Program-made: the position numbers and the translations under genes
NCBI GenBank assembly: GCA_035299305.1
Contig: DATGWV010000440.1
Coordinates: 1 to 18,398, forward strand
Length of the DNA stretch: 18,398 bases
Direction of reading: 5' to 3'
From: BJHL01 sp035299305
GTDB lineage: Bacteria; Planctomycetota; Phycisphaerae; Phycisphaerales; UBA1924
Notes under the pieces: model-generated
Seen by the model: only the letters and a program-made list of their open reading frames with translations
Databases searched by the model: none
What the model was told of the DNA's origin: nothing
In this document: positions 1 through 7,630 of the stretch, one piece after another
Layout of the letters: every line of letters begins with the position of its first letter
How positions within the stretch are numbered: position 1 is the first letter of the stretch

Positions 1-202
1 TCCCGGGTCTTGGCGGGCCGCGCAGGCGAACCGCGGCGAAAGAGACGCAAGTGCTGCGCCAAAGGTCCGCGAAGTGCGCGGCGGAGCGGAGGTTGGGCGT
101 TGTGCGGGTAATCTCTGGGCAAACAAGCCTGAAATCGGCGGAGATTGCTTGTGTCCGGTAGCGCAGCGTCCGATGACATGCACGCCGGTCTGCCGGCGCT
201 GC
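1..202. other. Unresolved leading stretch before the glycosyltransferase
   Basis: No gene can be assigned here. The reading frame of the following glycosyltransferase stays open to the window edge, so an N-terminal extension beyond position 1 cannot be excluded. The residues it would encode are Arg/Cys-rich and do not resemble the N-terminus of a GT4 enzyme. The other two plus frames stop at about 109-111 and about 160-162, and either could be the 3' end of an upstream gene. No Shine-Dalgarno or terminator was recognised. Confidence 0.4.
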
Positions 203-1408
203 ATGAGTACGTTGATCGCCGATGCTCTGGTTTGGCTGCTTCCTGCGGGCGGAACGCTCGCGGGCTATCGCGCCGCCGGTACGCTTCGCCGGGAATGGGC
301 GTTGATGCAGGCGATGCTCGAGCACTATCCGCGCGTGATCGTCGCGAGCACCGGGGACGAAGAAGAGGTTGAGGCGCTGCAAGAGGTGGTGCCTGACACG
401 CTGCGTGACCGTGTGTGCGTGGTGTTTGAACCGGAAATTGAACCCAATCCGATCACGGCATCGGTGCTGGCGGAGCGCGTGGCGCTGCTGCTGGGTGAAG
501 CGAAACAAGTTGTGTGCCGAGCGAGTGAAGTGCGCGGATCGTTCTACGGGATTGATCTGGTGCATGAGCTGCGCAGTCGCGGGCATGTTGTGGCGTTTGT
601 TGCGCGCACGACGGAAGCGTGGACGCGGTTTATCGCGCACGAGACGGGACCGCACGCGGAAGAAGCGGTGTTGAGCGGCACGGAAGAAGGCACTGTGTGT
701 CAGATCAGCGACATGTTGATCGGCACGACGCCGGTGATGGTGAGCGATCTTGCGTGGCGATACACGCTTGATCCTCGCAACACGGCGGTGGTGCCGAACT
801 ACGCGACGCCTGTGCGTGACAATGAGATCGTGCAGGAACGCATCAAAGGGCTGTTGCTGTATGCCGGGCCGCTGGTGGCGCGCACGCGCGTGGACACGCT
901 GATTCAAGCGGTTGCGATGCTGCACGAGGCGCATCCGGAGATCGTGCTTGAGGTGATGGGCGATGGGCCGCATCTGTTTGCATTACAGGAACTCGCAACT
1001 GAAATGAACGCGCCGGTGAAGTTCATCACCGATGCGACGCACGAGCAGAAGTTGGAGCGCATGTGCGTGTGCGACATGTTCGTACACGCGTCCGCGCTGG
1101 AAAGTCAGCCTTTGGAGCTGATTGAAGCGATGTCGCGCGGGTCGCCTTGCGTGGTGGCTGATGCCCAGGGACTGGGCGAAGTGGTGCATCACGGCGTGAC
1201 CGGTTTGCGGTGCGCGGGGGATGCGCAGAGCTTTGCGCACGTGATTCAGGAAGTGCTCGCGGATGATGACTGGCGAGCGATGATGGGCTCGTCGGGCGCG
1301 CGGTTGGCCGAAGCGTCGTATGGGCTGGCGCACGTGGTGGAAGGCGAGATCGCGGCCCACGCGAAGGCGATGGAAATGGCCAGCGAGCGCACGCGTCGCG
1401 CGGCGTGA
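203..1408 (+). CDS. GT4-like family glycosyltransferase (GT-B fold)
   Basis: Probable cytoplasmic sugar-nucleotide-dependent glycosyltransferase for surface glycan assembly. The ATG at 203 gives 401 aa beginning MSTLIADALVWLLPAGGTL, the hydrophobic first strand and Gly-rich loop expected at a GT-B N-terminus; an ATG at 173 is an alternative and neither has a clear Shine-Dalgarno. The C-terminal half (about residues 215-390) matches Glycos_transf_1: LLYAGPL strand, LEVMGDGPH, and the E-x7-E motif at about E300/E308 in ESQPLELIEAMSRG, followed by GEVVHHGVTGLRC. Odd point: the usual GRL...K phosphate-binding motif reads AGPLVARTRV, with Pro where Arg is expected. A KdsC-type phosphatase follows 22 bp downstream, suggesting co-transcription and a role in acidic-sugar glycan synthesis. 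Acceptor and donor are unknown. Confidence 0.8.
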   Translation: MSTLIADALVWLLPAGGTLAGYRAAGTLRREWALMQAMLEHYPRVIVASTGDEEEVEALQEVVPDTLRDRVCVVFEPEIEPNPITASVLAERVALLLGEAKQVVCRASEVRGSFYGIDLVHELRSRGHVVAFVARTTEAWTRFIAHETGPHAEEAVLSGTEEGTVCQISDMLIGTTPVMVSDLAWRYTLDPRNTAVVPNYATPVRDNEIVQERIKGLLLYAGPLVARTRVDTLIQAVAMLHEAHPEIVLEVMGDGPHLFALQELATEMNAPVKFITDATHEQKLERMCVCDMFVHASALESQPLELIEAMSRGSPCVVADAQGLGEVVHHGVTGLRCAGDAQSFAHVIQEVLADDDWRAMMGSSGARLAEASYGLAHVVEGEIAAHAKAMEMASERTRRAA

Positions 1409-1430
1409 GTGGTGATGCCTACAACTTGGC

Positions 1431-1976
1431 ATGAGTGCTTTCGCTGAAGTCGTGATTTCCGCGGAGATGTCGGCGCGTTTGCGCGATGTCGCGCTGCTGG
1501 TGTTTGATTTTGACGGCGTGTGGACGACCAACCAGGTGCTGGTGATGCAGGACGGCAGCGAGGGCGTGCTGGCCAATCGCAGCGATGGACTGGGCATCGG
1601 CATGCTGCGCGCGAGCGGCTTGGAGATGATGGTGCTGAGCGCGGAAGTGAATCCGGTGGTGAGCGCACGCTGCGCGAAAGTCAAGATGCCGTGCGTGCAG
1701 GGCGAAGCGGACAAGGCTGGAGCGCTGCGGCGAATTCTGGCCGAGAAGAAGATCGACGCGGCCCGCGTGGCGTATGTGGGCAACGACGTGAACGATGTGC
1801 CTTGCATGAACATGGTCGGCGTGCCGATCGCCGTGGCGGACAGTTGGCCCACGGTGTTGCCGCACGCGAAGCTGGTCACTCGGCGCATCGGCGGGCACGG
1901 CGCGGTGCGAGAAGTGTGCGAGTGGTTCCTCGCGGCGAGGCAGAGCAAAGCCGCGGCGGATGGACGCAACACGTGA
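1431..1976 (+). CDS. KdsC-type HAD phosphatase (Kdo-8-P / acylneuraminate-9-P phosphatase-like)
   Basis: 181-aa HAD hydrolase of the capless KdsC/NeuA C-terminal type, which dephosphorylates 8- or 9-carbon acid sugar phosphates in LPS or sialic-acid-like pathways in the cytoplasm. Motif I is FDFDGVWTTN with the nucleophile/acid pair D26/D28, motif II is S70 in VLSAEV, motif III is K95 in GEADKAGALR, and motif IV is YVGNDVND (D119, D122). RSDGLGIGMLRASG and VPIAVADSWP are also family signatures. Length fits KdsC (about 170-190 aa). Start: the ATG at 1431 is used; a second in-frame ATG at 1467 would put Asp at residue 14, also normal for the family, and neither has a convincing Shine-Dalgarno. 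It follows the glycosyltransferase by 22 bp. The exact substrate (Kdo, sialic, legionaminic or pseudaminic acid) cannot be read from the sequence. Confidence 0.82.
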   Translation: MSAFAEVVISAEMSARLRDVALLVFDFDGVWTTNQVLVMQDGSEGVLANRSDGLGIGMLRASGLEMMVLSAEVNPVVSARCAKVKMPCVQGEADKAGALRRILAEKKIDAARVAYVGNDVNDVPCMNMVGVPIAVADSWPTVLPHAKLVTRRIGGHGAVREVCEWFLAARQSKAAADGRNT

Positions 1977-2023
1977 TGCCGGGTGCAAACGCCAGGGGCA
2001 CGAACGCAAGCAGCAAATGACAA

Positions 2024-2057
2024 CGGCGAGCGCCAGCCTCGGTGCTGACACTCGCCG
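2024..2057. terminator. Possible hairpin between convergent genes
   Basis: A 7-bp inverted repeat, CGGCGAG (2024-2030) against CTCGCCG (2051-2057), lies in the 102-bp gap between the convergent phosphatase and tail-fibre-like genes. There is no T-tract on either side, so it is a weak, possibly bidirectional, terminator candidate. Confidence 0.25.
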
Positions 2058-2078
2058 CTGCGTGTGTGGGCGGTGGAT

Positions 2079-4013
2079 TTACTCGGCGGCCGACGCGTCG
2101 GGGCGCGAGGTGTATTCGAGGCGCTTTTCGTCGCCAAAGCCGAAGGCTTCGGGGTTGATGTACTTGCCGCGGTTCTGTTCGAGCTTGTTCTGCTCGACTT
2201 GCAGCGGGTTCTTGAGCGCCCAGGCGTCCTTGCGTTCGCCCGTCAGTTGCCAGCTCACTTCGACGTTGGGCGCGCTGGTCTTGATGGCGAACTTGTTGTC
2301 AGCGACCTTGCTGACGACGCGTGCCATGACGAAATCGGTCTGCTGCTCGCCTTCATCGATGACGGTGAGCTGATAGCGGAAGTTGTGGTTGGTCGCTTCC
2401 ATCCACGCGGGCAGCGTGATGGTGGCGTAGCCGGTGGCGTCAGTCGTGACGTTGCCCGAGTAGACGTTGATGTACTGATCGCTCTCGATGCTCGCGTGCC
2501 AGAGTTCCTTGTTCTCGGGGTCTTGCGGGTGATCGATGCGGAAGGACTTGCTGGTGGCGCTAAAGGCGCCTTGCACGGTGACGTTGCCGAAGAAGCGGCC
2601 GGCCCATGAGCCAGCGATGGTGGTTGATGCGCTGCCTTCGATGCCCGCGCCGGTGAAGCTAGCGGAATCGAGATTGCCGCGAACGCCAGCGGTACCGTTG
2701 GCGGATGCGCGGCCTTCGACTCCCCAACCGGTGGCAATCGTTGTCCACCCTCGAACGCCGTCCAGTGAGTTCACGTCAGTCAGCACGTTCAGTTTGGCGG
2801 AACCCGGAGCGGCGCCGTTGGCGAAGCTGACTTTGCCGTTGCTACCGATGGTCATCTGGGCGATGCCCGCGGTACGGTCGATGAGTTGGAAAGCAGCGTC
2901 GAGGTGCGGCGTGCCCGACACACCTTGCGTGGACTGCAGCGACCACGTGCGGCCGCTGGGACCGGTGCTCTGGATGGCGAGCTGAGTGTCAACGTCGCTG
3001 GCGACGTGCATCTTGTAGGCCGGGTTGTTAATTCCCAAACCGAGGTTGCCAGTATTCGTTAGCGCGAGGCGATCGCCGTTGCTGTACACCTTCCAGGTGG
3101 AGCCATCGAGGTAGGTCCACATGGTCCATGTGGGCGTGGAGTAGCCGTAGAAGGGCGTGCCAGCGGCGTTTTCGTTGCGAATGTACATGCCGTTGTAGCC
3201 AGCGTTGCTCGCACCGAGGCCGAACTGTTCAGCGCCAACAGTGGTGCTGCGCCCAACGCCGACGAAGCCGCCGCTAAAGGTCTGCGGGCCGTTGAATGTG
3301 TTGCCGCCGCTGCGGAGGGCGACGTTGCTGGAGAGGCGTGCGTCGGGGAGTGCGCCGACGGTGATGTTGGCGGCGTTGATGCCCGTGAGGCCAGCGCCGT
3401 TGCCCGTGAAGATGTTGGATGCGTTGTTGAAGTTGTTCACGCCGGTGAAGTTCTGGTTGCTGCCAGTGCGAGCGACGGCGGCGGGAAGCTGCGCATCGGG
3501 CACGGTGCCGGCGTTCAGGTTGCTGGCGTTGCGATAGAACGAACCGGGCTGGCCGTTCAGCGCATCAGCGTTGCTCGCATTCGCGGCCGTGCCCGCACTG
3601 CTCGCAAATGCAGCGTTGGGCGTGGGATTGAGGCGCTGACGCGGCGTGAGCGTGACAAACGCGTTGCCGCTGCCTGCGGGGCGGCGGACGTCGATCTCGA
3701 TCCAACGAGCCGCACTGCCCGAAGCGGCGGCACCGAAGTCGAGTTCGGTCACGAAGCGGCCGTCGGCCTGAATCGTGACGTTGTTGGCAATGAGCGTGGC
3801 GCCTTGCTGGGTGCCGGCAGTCGAGGCGTCGTAGACGCGGAAGCGAAGGTCGACGTTGCCGCCCGCAGCGGGAATGCCGAAGATGTTGAGCTGGCCCTGA
3901 TACGTGAACTGCGTGCCCAGCGTCTGCGCGTGGGCCGAGCCGGCGAGCAGCGCGAGGGCGAGGGGAGCCGAGAAGGCCAGGGCACGGATGTGAGAGTGGA
4001 TCGAGTGACGCAT
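2079..4013 (-). CDS. Secreted tail-fibre-like repeat protein
   Basis: 644-aa exported protein of unknown role. The ATG at 4013 is chosen because AAGGAG lies 7 nt upstream (4021-4026) and a typical signal peptide follows (basic start, hydrophobic ALAFSAPLALALLAG, AHA/Q cleavage at about residue 30). Residues about 35-140 form a domain beginning TQFTYQGQL with PRQRLNPTPNAAFA. A long Asn/Gly/Ala-rich middle contains NFTGVNNFNNASNIFTGNG and a GNLGLGINNPAYKMHV segment like those in phage tail fibres and S74-type proteins, but no S74 peptidase motif is seen. The C-terminus (about 505-640) carries SKSFRIDHPQDPENKELWH, FRYQLTVI and VSWQLTGERKDAWA, a conserved block I recognise from planctomycete and other secreted hypothetical proteins. 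Unlike the other secreted proteins here it has no dockerin-like tail. It is divergent from the pilT-like gene. Confidence 0.75.
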   Translation of the reverse strand: MRHSIHSHIRALAFSAPLALALLAGSAHAQTLGTQFTYQGQLNIFGIPAAGGNVDLRFRVYDASTAGTQQGATLIANNVTIQADGRFVTELDFGAAASGSAARWIEIDVRRPAGSGNAFVTLTPRQRLNPTPNAAFASSAGTAANASNADALNGQPGSFYRNASNLNAGTVPDAQLPAAVARTGSNQNFTGVNNFNNASNIFTGNGAGLTGINAANITVGALPDARLSSNVALRSGGNTFNGPQTFSGGFVGVGRSTTVGAEQFGLGASNAGYNGMYIRNENAAGTPFYGYSTPTWTMWTYLDGSTWKVYSNGDRLALTNTGNLGLGINNPAYKMHVASDVDTQLAIQSTGPSGRTWSLQSTQGVSGTPHLDAAFQLIDRTAGIAQMTIGSNGKVSFANGAAPGSAKLNVLTDVNSLDGVRGWTTIATGWGVEGRASANGTAGVRGNLDSASFTGAGIEGSASTTIAGSWAGRFFGNVTVQGAFSATSKSFRIDHPQDPENKELWHASIESDQYINVYSGNVTTDATGYATITLPAWMEATNHNFRYQLTVIDEGEQQTDFVMARVVSKVADNKFAIKTSAPNVEVSWQLTGERKDAWALKNPLQVEQNKLEQNRGKYINPEAFGFGDEKRLEYTSRPDASAAE

Positions 4014-4340
4014 GAAACTTCTCCTTCGCTTTGCGGAGCGTGACGACTGACGCGGCCCCACGCCGGGGCAGGCCCAAACAGAGCGCCGCGGGGGGCGGGT
4101 GTTTCGCGGTACAGCGCGAAACCCGGGCCGCCGGCGCGAAGGAAGCGAGAAGTCTGGGCGGAGGCCGCCACGATTTGCAGGAAAAGTGATCGAAAGGCGA
4201 CAACTACCAAGGGCCGAACGAGGCGTGCGGAACCTGCTCTGCGCGGGCGACGTATCGTTTCGTCCCTACCCACGCTTCCGTCGTCTTCCGGTGTTTCTTG
4301 CTCCCTCTGTTCACGATCGGACCCTCTCTTGGAAACTGCT
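4014..4340. promoter_or_regulatory. 327-bp divergent intergenic region with a perfect inverted repeat
   Basis: This spacer separates the tail-fibre-like gene (leftward) from the pilT-like gene (rightward), so it should hold both promoters, but no convincing -35/-10 pair was found. Its one clear structure is a perfect 8-bp inverted repeat, GTTTCGCG (4101-4108) and CGCGAAAC (4115-4122), with a 6-nt spacer. It lies about 90 bp upstream of the tail-fibre-like start. It could be an operator or a 5'-UTR stem-loop; no T-tract follows, so it is not a terminator. Only a weak GGAA precedes the pilT-like ATG. Confidence 0.4.
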
Positions 4341-5501
4341 ATGAGCCTCGACACTGACACGACACCATCCGCAGCAGCAGACGCCGGCCACATCGTGATG
4401 GGCCGCAAGAAGAAGTCAGACCCGCACGCGACGCGCTGGGGCAAGTTCCTCAAAGCCGCCATTCAGATCGGCGCGAGCGATCTGATCATGAAGAGCGAGC
4501 AGGTGCCCAAGCTCCGCGTGCGCGGCGCGCTCAAGCCGCTTGACTGCGAGCCCGTGACCACGGAAGAGTTCTGGGGCATCGCCGAGAACATCCTCGACAA
4601 GGAACAGTTTGAAGACCTGCACCGGCTGGGCAGCGTTGACTTCGCGTATGACTACGACGAGAACGCTCGCTTCCGCGTGAACCTCTTCCAGGCGCGCGGC
4701 AAGCTGTCGGTGGCGGCTCGACTCATCACGAGCAACATCCGCCGGTTCGACCAGCTTTACTTGCCGCCCATCATGAGCGAAATCGCCATGCAGCCGCAGG
4801 GCATCGTGCTGCTTTGCGGTGTGACAGGGTCAGGTAAGTCGACGACGATCGCGGCGATGCTGGACTACGTGAACGAGCGCAAGCCCGTGCACATCGTGAC
4901 CATCGAAGATCCGATCGAGTACATCTTCACGGACAAGAAGGCGACGATTAATCAGCGCGAGATCGGGATTGACTGCCTGGACTTCAAGATCGCGCTGCGT
5001 GCACTCGTGCGTGAGAACCCGGACGTGGTGCTGGTCGGTGAAATGCGCGACCAGGAGACGTTCGAAGCCGCGTTGCACGCCGCTGAAACGGGTCACTTGG
5101 TGTACGGAACGATTCACGCCAGCTCGACGCTGCAGACGTTCAGCCGTATTTACGGCTTGTTCGAGCAGGAGGAAGTGGAGCAGGTCCGCAAGATTCTGGC
5201 GTACCAGATGCGCGCGTTTGTGTATCAGAAGCTGCTGCCCACGCTGCACCCCAACATTCCGCGTATTCCCGCGCTTGAGATTCTCATCAACACGGGCGTC
5301 GTGCGCAAGCACATCCTCGAAGGTCGCGAAGGCGAACTGCGCGAGTATCTCAAGACCGTCGAAGCCAAGCAGACGGGCATGAAGGACTTCAACGAGTGCC
5401 TCGTGGAACTGGTCGAGCAGGAGTACATCGCTCTGCGCGTGGCCGAAGAAAGCAGTCCGAACGTGGACGAGTTCCGGATGATGCTGAAGAAGCTGGGCTG
5501 A
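4341..5501 (+). CDS. pilT: PilT/PilU-family type IV pilus retraction ATPase
   Basis: 386-aa hexameric secretion-type ATPase expected at the cytoplasmic base of a type IV pilus, powering retraction for twitching or DNA uptake. In order: N-terminal PAS-like domain (IQIGASDLIMKSEQVPKLRV), Walker A GVTGSGKST at about 160-168, Asp box TIEDPIEY at about 187-194, Walker B VVLVGEMRD at about 229-237, His box ending GTIHA at about 246-260, then the C-terminal domain. The Glu in GEMRD is the usual catalytic carboxylate. The first about 30 residues are an unconserved extension; the ATG at 4341 has a weak GGAA upstream and a second in-frame ATG at 4398 would remove most of it. No other pilus genes are adjacent. 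Whether this is PilT or its paralogue PilU cannot be settled; planctomycetes often carry several copies. Confidence 0.88.
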   Translation: MSLDTDTTPSAAADAGHIVMGRKKKSDPHATRWGKFLKAAIQIGASDLIMKSEQVPKLRVRGALKPLDCEPVTTEEFWGIAENILDKEQFEDLHRLGSVDFAYDYDENARFRVNLFQARGKLSVAARLITSNIRRFDQLYLPPIMSEIAMQPQGIVLLCGVTGSGKSTTIAAMLDYVNERKPVHIVTIEDPIEYIFTDKKATINQREIGIDCLDFKIALRALVRENPDVVLVGEMRDQETFEAALHAAETGHLVYGTIHASSTLQTFSRIYGLFEQEEVEQVRKILAYQMRAFVYQKLLPTLHPNIPRIPALEILINTGVVRKHILEGREGELREYLKTVEAKQTGMKDFNECLVELVEQEYIALRVAEESSPNVDEFRMMLKKLG

Positions 5502-5525
5502 TCTTCAACGTCGAGTTTACACACC

Positions 5526-5555
5526 ACGCCCCGAGCAATCGGGGCGTTTTTCTTT
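5526..5555 (+). terminator. Rho-independent terminator of the pilT-like gene
   Basis: Stem CGCCCCGA (5527-5534) / TCGGGGCG (5539-5546), GCAA tetraloop, then TTTTTCTTT. It starts about 25 nt after the pilT-like stop codon and is oriented for plus-strand transcription. The opposing mqnD gene ends about 30 bp further on, and the minus-strand side lacks a T-tract after the stem. Confidence 0.88.
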
Positions 5556-5584
5556 GGTAGCATCGAACGGCTAGTTGCGACTGA

Positions 5585-6553
5585 TCAACTCACCACATCA
5601 ATTTCCGCCACGCGGGGGCACAAACCTGCCTCGGCACCTTCGCGCAGCAGCCATTCAATCGCTGTGCGGCCTGTCTGGCCCATGTCCACCGTCAGGTCGG
5701 TCACGTACATGTCCACGTACTTCTCGACGAGCTCGACGGTTGGCGCATCGGTGCCGCTGTGCTGGGCGTTGATGGCGGCGAAGGGCATGGTGTACGCGAT
5801 GCTCTCATCGCGGTGCGCCATCGCGTAGTCGAGGCTCATTTGCAGCAGCCGGGAGACTTCGTCGACCGTGCCGCCGCCGAATCGCGCGTCAAGATCGCGC
5901 TTTACCGCGTTGATTCCCAGCGGGAGGGGCAAGCCGCGATGTTTCTTCCACCATGTGCCGAGGTCGATCACTTGCCGCAGGCCTGCTTGGGCAAATGTCA
6001 CTTGCCCTTCGTGAATGACGAGGCCCGCGCTCACCTTGCGATCGCGCACGGCGGGAATGATGGCGTCGAAGGGCATCTCGATGAACCGCGACATCGTGCC
6101 GATGCCCGCTGTGCCCAGGAGCAGGCCCAGCGTCATGAACGCACTGGTGCGCAGACCGGGCACAGCGATGGTGACGGTGTCGTCTTTCAGGCAGTTTTCG
6201 CAGCCGATTTCGTCATTGTCCGCGCGGGCGACGATTTTGGGCCCGTAGCCATCGCCAAAGGAGCTGCCGCACGCGGTGATGATGTAGCGATCATGCACGT
6301 CGGCATACGCACGCACGCTGAGCGCGGTGATGTCGTACGGCGCGCCGCCATCGGCGTCCGCACGCGCGGCGAGTTTGTTAAACACGCTGATATCGCCAGG
6401 CACCGCCTGAAACGAAAAGTCGCCAGTCGCGATGCGCGGCCTGCCCTCGCGGCCCGCGTAAGGCGTGCCGTCAGGATTGATCTTGCCCGTGATGGGCCAC
6501 CACATGAAACAGTCGTCAGGATCGGCGGAGTGAGCAAGCGTGAGACTGGGCAT
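5585..6553 (-). CDS. mqnD: 1,4-dihydroxy-6-naphthoate synthase (futalosine menaquinone pathway)
   Basis: 322-aa cytoplasmic enzyme of the MqnA/MqnD periplasmic-binding-protein fold, converting cyclic dehypoxanthine futalosine to 1,4-dihydroxy-6-naphthoate in menaquinone synthesis. Recognisable pieces: SLTLAHSADPDDCF at the N-terminus, DITALSVRAYADVHDRY (about 75-90), VPGLRTSAFMTL (about 131-142), PFDAIIPAV, AGLVIHEGQVTFAQAGL with the conserved His at about 181, and VIDLGTWWKKHRGLPLPLG. It is longer than Thermus MqnD (about 270 aa) because of an insert at about residues 20-60. Start: the ATG at 6553; a TTG two codons upstream is also open. There is no Shine-Dalgarno, and a 6-bp stem-loop ends 6 nt before the ATG. 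It lies 50 bp behind the LamG-dockerin gene on the same strand. No other mqn gene is in the window. A relic of its 5' end occurs at 8621-8704. Confidence 0.85.
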   Translation of the reverse strand: MPSLTLAHSADPDDCFMWWPITGKINPDGTPYAGREGRPRIATGDFSFQAVPGDISVFNKLAARADADGGAPYDITALSVRAYADVHDRYIITACGSSFGDGYGPKIVARADNDEIGCENCLKDDTVTIAVPGLRTSAFMTLGLLLGTAGIGTMSRFIEMPFDAIIPAVRDRKVSAGLVIHEGQVTFAQAGLRQVIDLGTWWKKHRGLPLPLGINAVKRDLDARFGGGTVDEVSRLLQMSLDYAMAHRDESIAYTMPFAAINAQHSGTDAPTVELVEKYVDMYVTDLTVDMGQTGRTAIEWLLREGAEAGLCPRVAEIDVVS

Positions 6554-6559
6554 GTGCAA

Positions 6560-6578
6560 GCGTAGATGGCGACTACGC
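6560..6578 (-). promoter_or_regulatory. Stem-loop between the LamG-dockerin gene and mqnD
   Basis: GCGTAG (6560-6565) pairs with CTACGC (6573-6578) around a 7-nt loop, in the 50-bp gap just upstream of the mqnD ATG. The same position in the duplicated flank behind the esterase gene (8707-8727) also forms a hairpin, with different but still complementary bases. No T-run follows here, so it is more likely a processing or translation element, or a degraded terminator, than a functional terminator. Confidence 0.4.
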
Positions 6579-6603
6579 CGACGCCGCTAGGTTCCGCCGC
6601 CGA

Positions 6604-6792
6604 TCAGCAGGTGCCGCCGGCAAGTACGTTGAAGAAGTCGATGACGTCCTGATCCTCGGGAAAGACACTGTTGTTATTGAAGTCGATGTCGTTGCACGCG
6701 GGGCAGTCGGCACCGGCGAGGACGTTGAAGAAGTCAATGACATCTTGATCTTCCGGAAAGACACCGTTGTTGTTGAAGTCGATGTCGTCGCA
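6604..6792 (-). repeat. Dockerin-like tail module, copy 1 (LamG gene)
   Basis: Codes for 62 residues plus stop: two 28-residue units, each flanked by Cys, joined by Pro-Ala. Each unit has DIDFNNN...FPEDQD and FFNVLAG. By hand count it differs from copy 2 at about 12 of about 190 nt and from copy 3 at about 24. Confidence 0.85.
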
Positions 6793-7542
6793 GCACGTTA
6801 TCGCAGCCGGAGCATTCGCGCCAAACGTAGGTGACCCCACTGCGCCGGCGTTGCGATTGTTGCCTGATGCGTCGGCGAGCGAACTATCTGTGAACGGCAG
6901 GTAGACGACCAGGCCATTGGTCTCACTCGCGGGTGTGCATGATGCGAGGCGAGCGACTTCGTCAGCGCTCAACGGTCGATTCCAGATGGCGACTTCATCG
7001 AGATTGCCTTCAAAGTGATTGAACGTGTAGCCCGTTCCGTCGTTGAATGATCCGATCTTGACCGGCTCAGGCCCCACGTACACGCTGGGAAAGTTGAACG
7101 GTTCAGTGCTTTCCAAAACACCATTGACGTAGAGCCGAATGGTCGAGCCATCAAACGTGAGCGCGGCGTGAGCCCATTGATTGATACCGACAGTTGACGT
7201 TGACGTGATGAATCGGCCAGACTGCCCGATCTGATGCACGACCATGCCGGAAACGCGACCGGTGGCACCGCCCCAACCCAACCACCACGATCCGAGCAAA
7301 ATGCCTTGCAGCGGGAGGCCAGATTTACTGATGAGCGTGCCGCCACCGTTCTCGCCGGGACCTGTCGGCCTGAACCAGGTTGCGAGCGTGAACTGTTGAA
7401 GTGAGAACCCGCTCTGATTGGGAATCTGGCAGTACGAGAAGTTGGAGAGCGAAAGCGACGAGGGTTGCGCGATCGACGGAACCGCAATGGCGATGCACAT
7501 GCCGAAACTTGCGAGAGAACGAAGGCTGAAAAGCTGACTCAT
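6604..7542 (-). CDS. Secreted LamG (concanavalin A-like) protein with C-terminal dockerin-like tail
   Basis: 312-aa exported protein. The ATG at 7542 is preceded by AGAAGGA at 6-nt spacing (7549-7555), preferred over an in-frame TTG at 7548. Signal peptide: SLRSLASFGMCIAIAVPSIAQ, cleaved near residue 25. Residues about 28-235 form a LamG/laminin-G-like jelly roll: FTLATWFRPTG, QWAHAALTFDGSTIRLYVNG, GNLDEVAIWNRPLSADEV and GLVVYLPFTDSSLADASGNN are family hallmarks, and the fold often binds carbohydrate or protein. The last 62 residues are the two-repeat Cys-bracketed tail shared with four other genes here. No catalytic domain is seen, so a binding or adhesion role is inferred. mqnD follows 50 bp downstream and might be co-transcribed. 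Confidence 0.85.
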   Translation of the reverse strand: MSQLFSLRSLASFGMCIAIAVPSIAQPSSLSLSNFSYCQIPNQSGFSLQQFTLATWFRPTGPGENGGGTLISKSGLPLQGILLGSWWLGWGGATGRVSGMVVHQIGQSGRFITSTSTVGINQWAHAALTFDGSTIRLYVNGVLESTEPFNFPSVYVGPEPVKIGSFNDGTGYTFNHFEGNLDEVAIWNRPLSADEVARLASCTPASETNGLVVYLPFTDSSLADASGNNRNAGAVGSPTFGANAPAAITCCDDIDFNNNGVFPEDQDVIDFFNVLAGADCPACNDIDFNNNSVFPEDQDVIDFFNVLAGGTC

Positions 7543-7630
7543 AGACAATCCTTCTCAAACTACGGAAAAAATACGAGCTTCTGTATGGACCATCGTCTGC
7601 TGGTCGAAAGTGTGCCGGGGTGAACGTTCG

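Noticed and set aside
983..2137. 384-codon minus-strand open frame opposite the glycosyltransferase and phosphatase
   Set aside because: It is antisense to two well-supported genes and its product is Arg/His/Ser/Pro-rich low-complexity sequence typical of high-GC shadow frames.
5759..6565. 268-codon plus-strand open frame opposite mqnD
   Set aside because: Antisense to a gene with clear family motifs; composition is Ala/Arg/His-rich with no domain.
7564..7600. T6 run on the minus strand after the propeller-like gene as an intrinsic terminator
   Set aside because: Only 4-5 bp AT-containing stems can be drawn directly before the run; too weak to call.
7622..7630. GAACGTTC palindrome downstream of the propeller-like gene as an operator
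   Set aside because: A single short palindrome located just behind a stop codon; no second half-site or promoter elements nearby.
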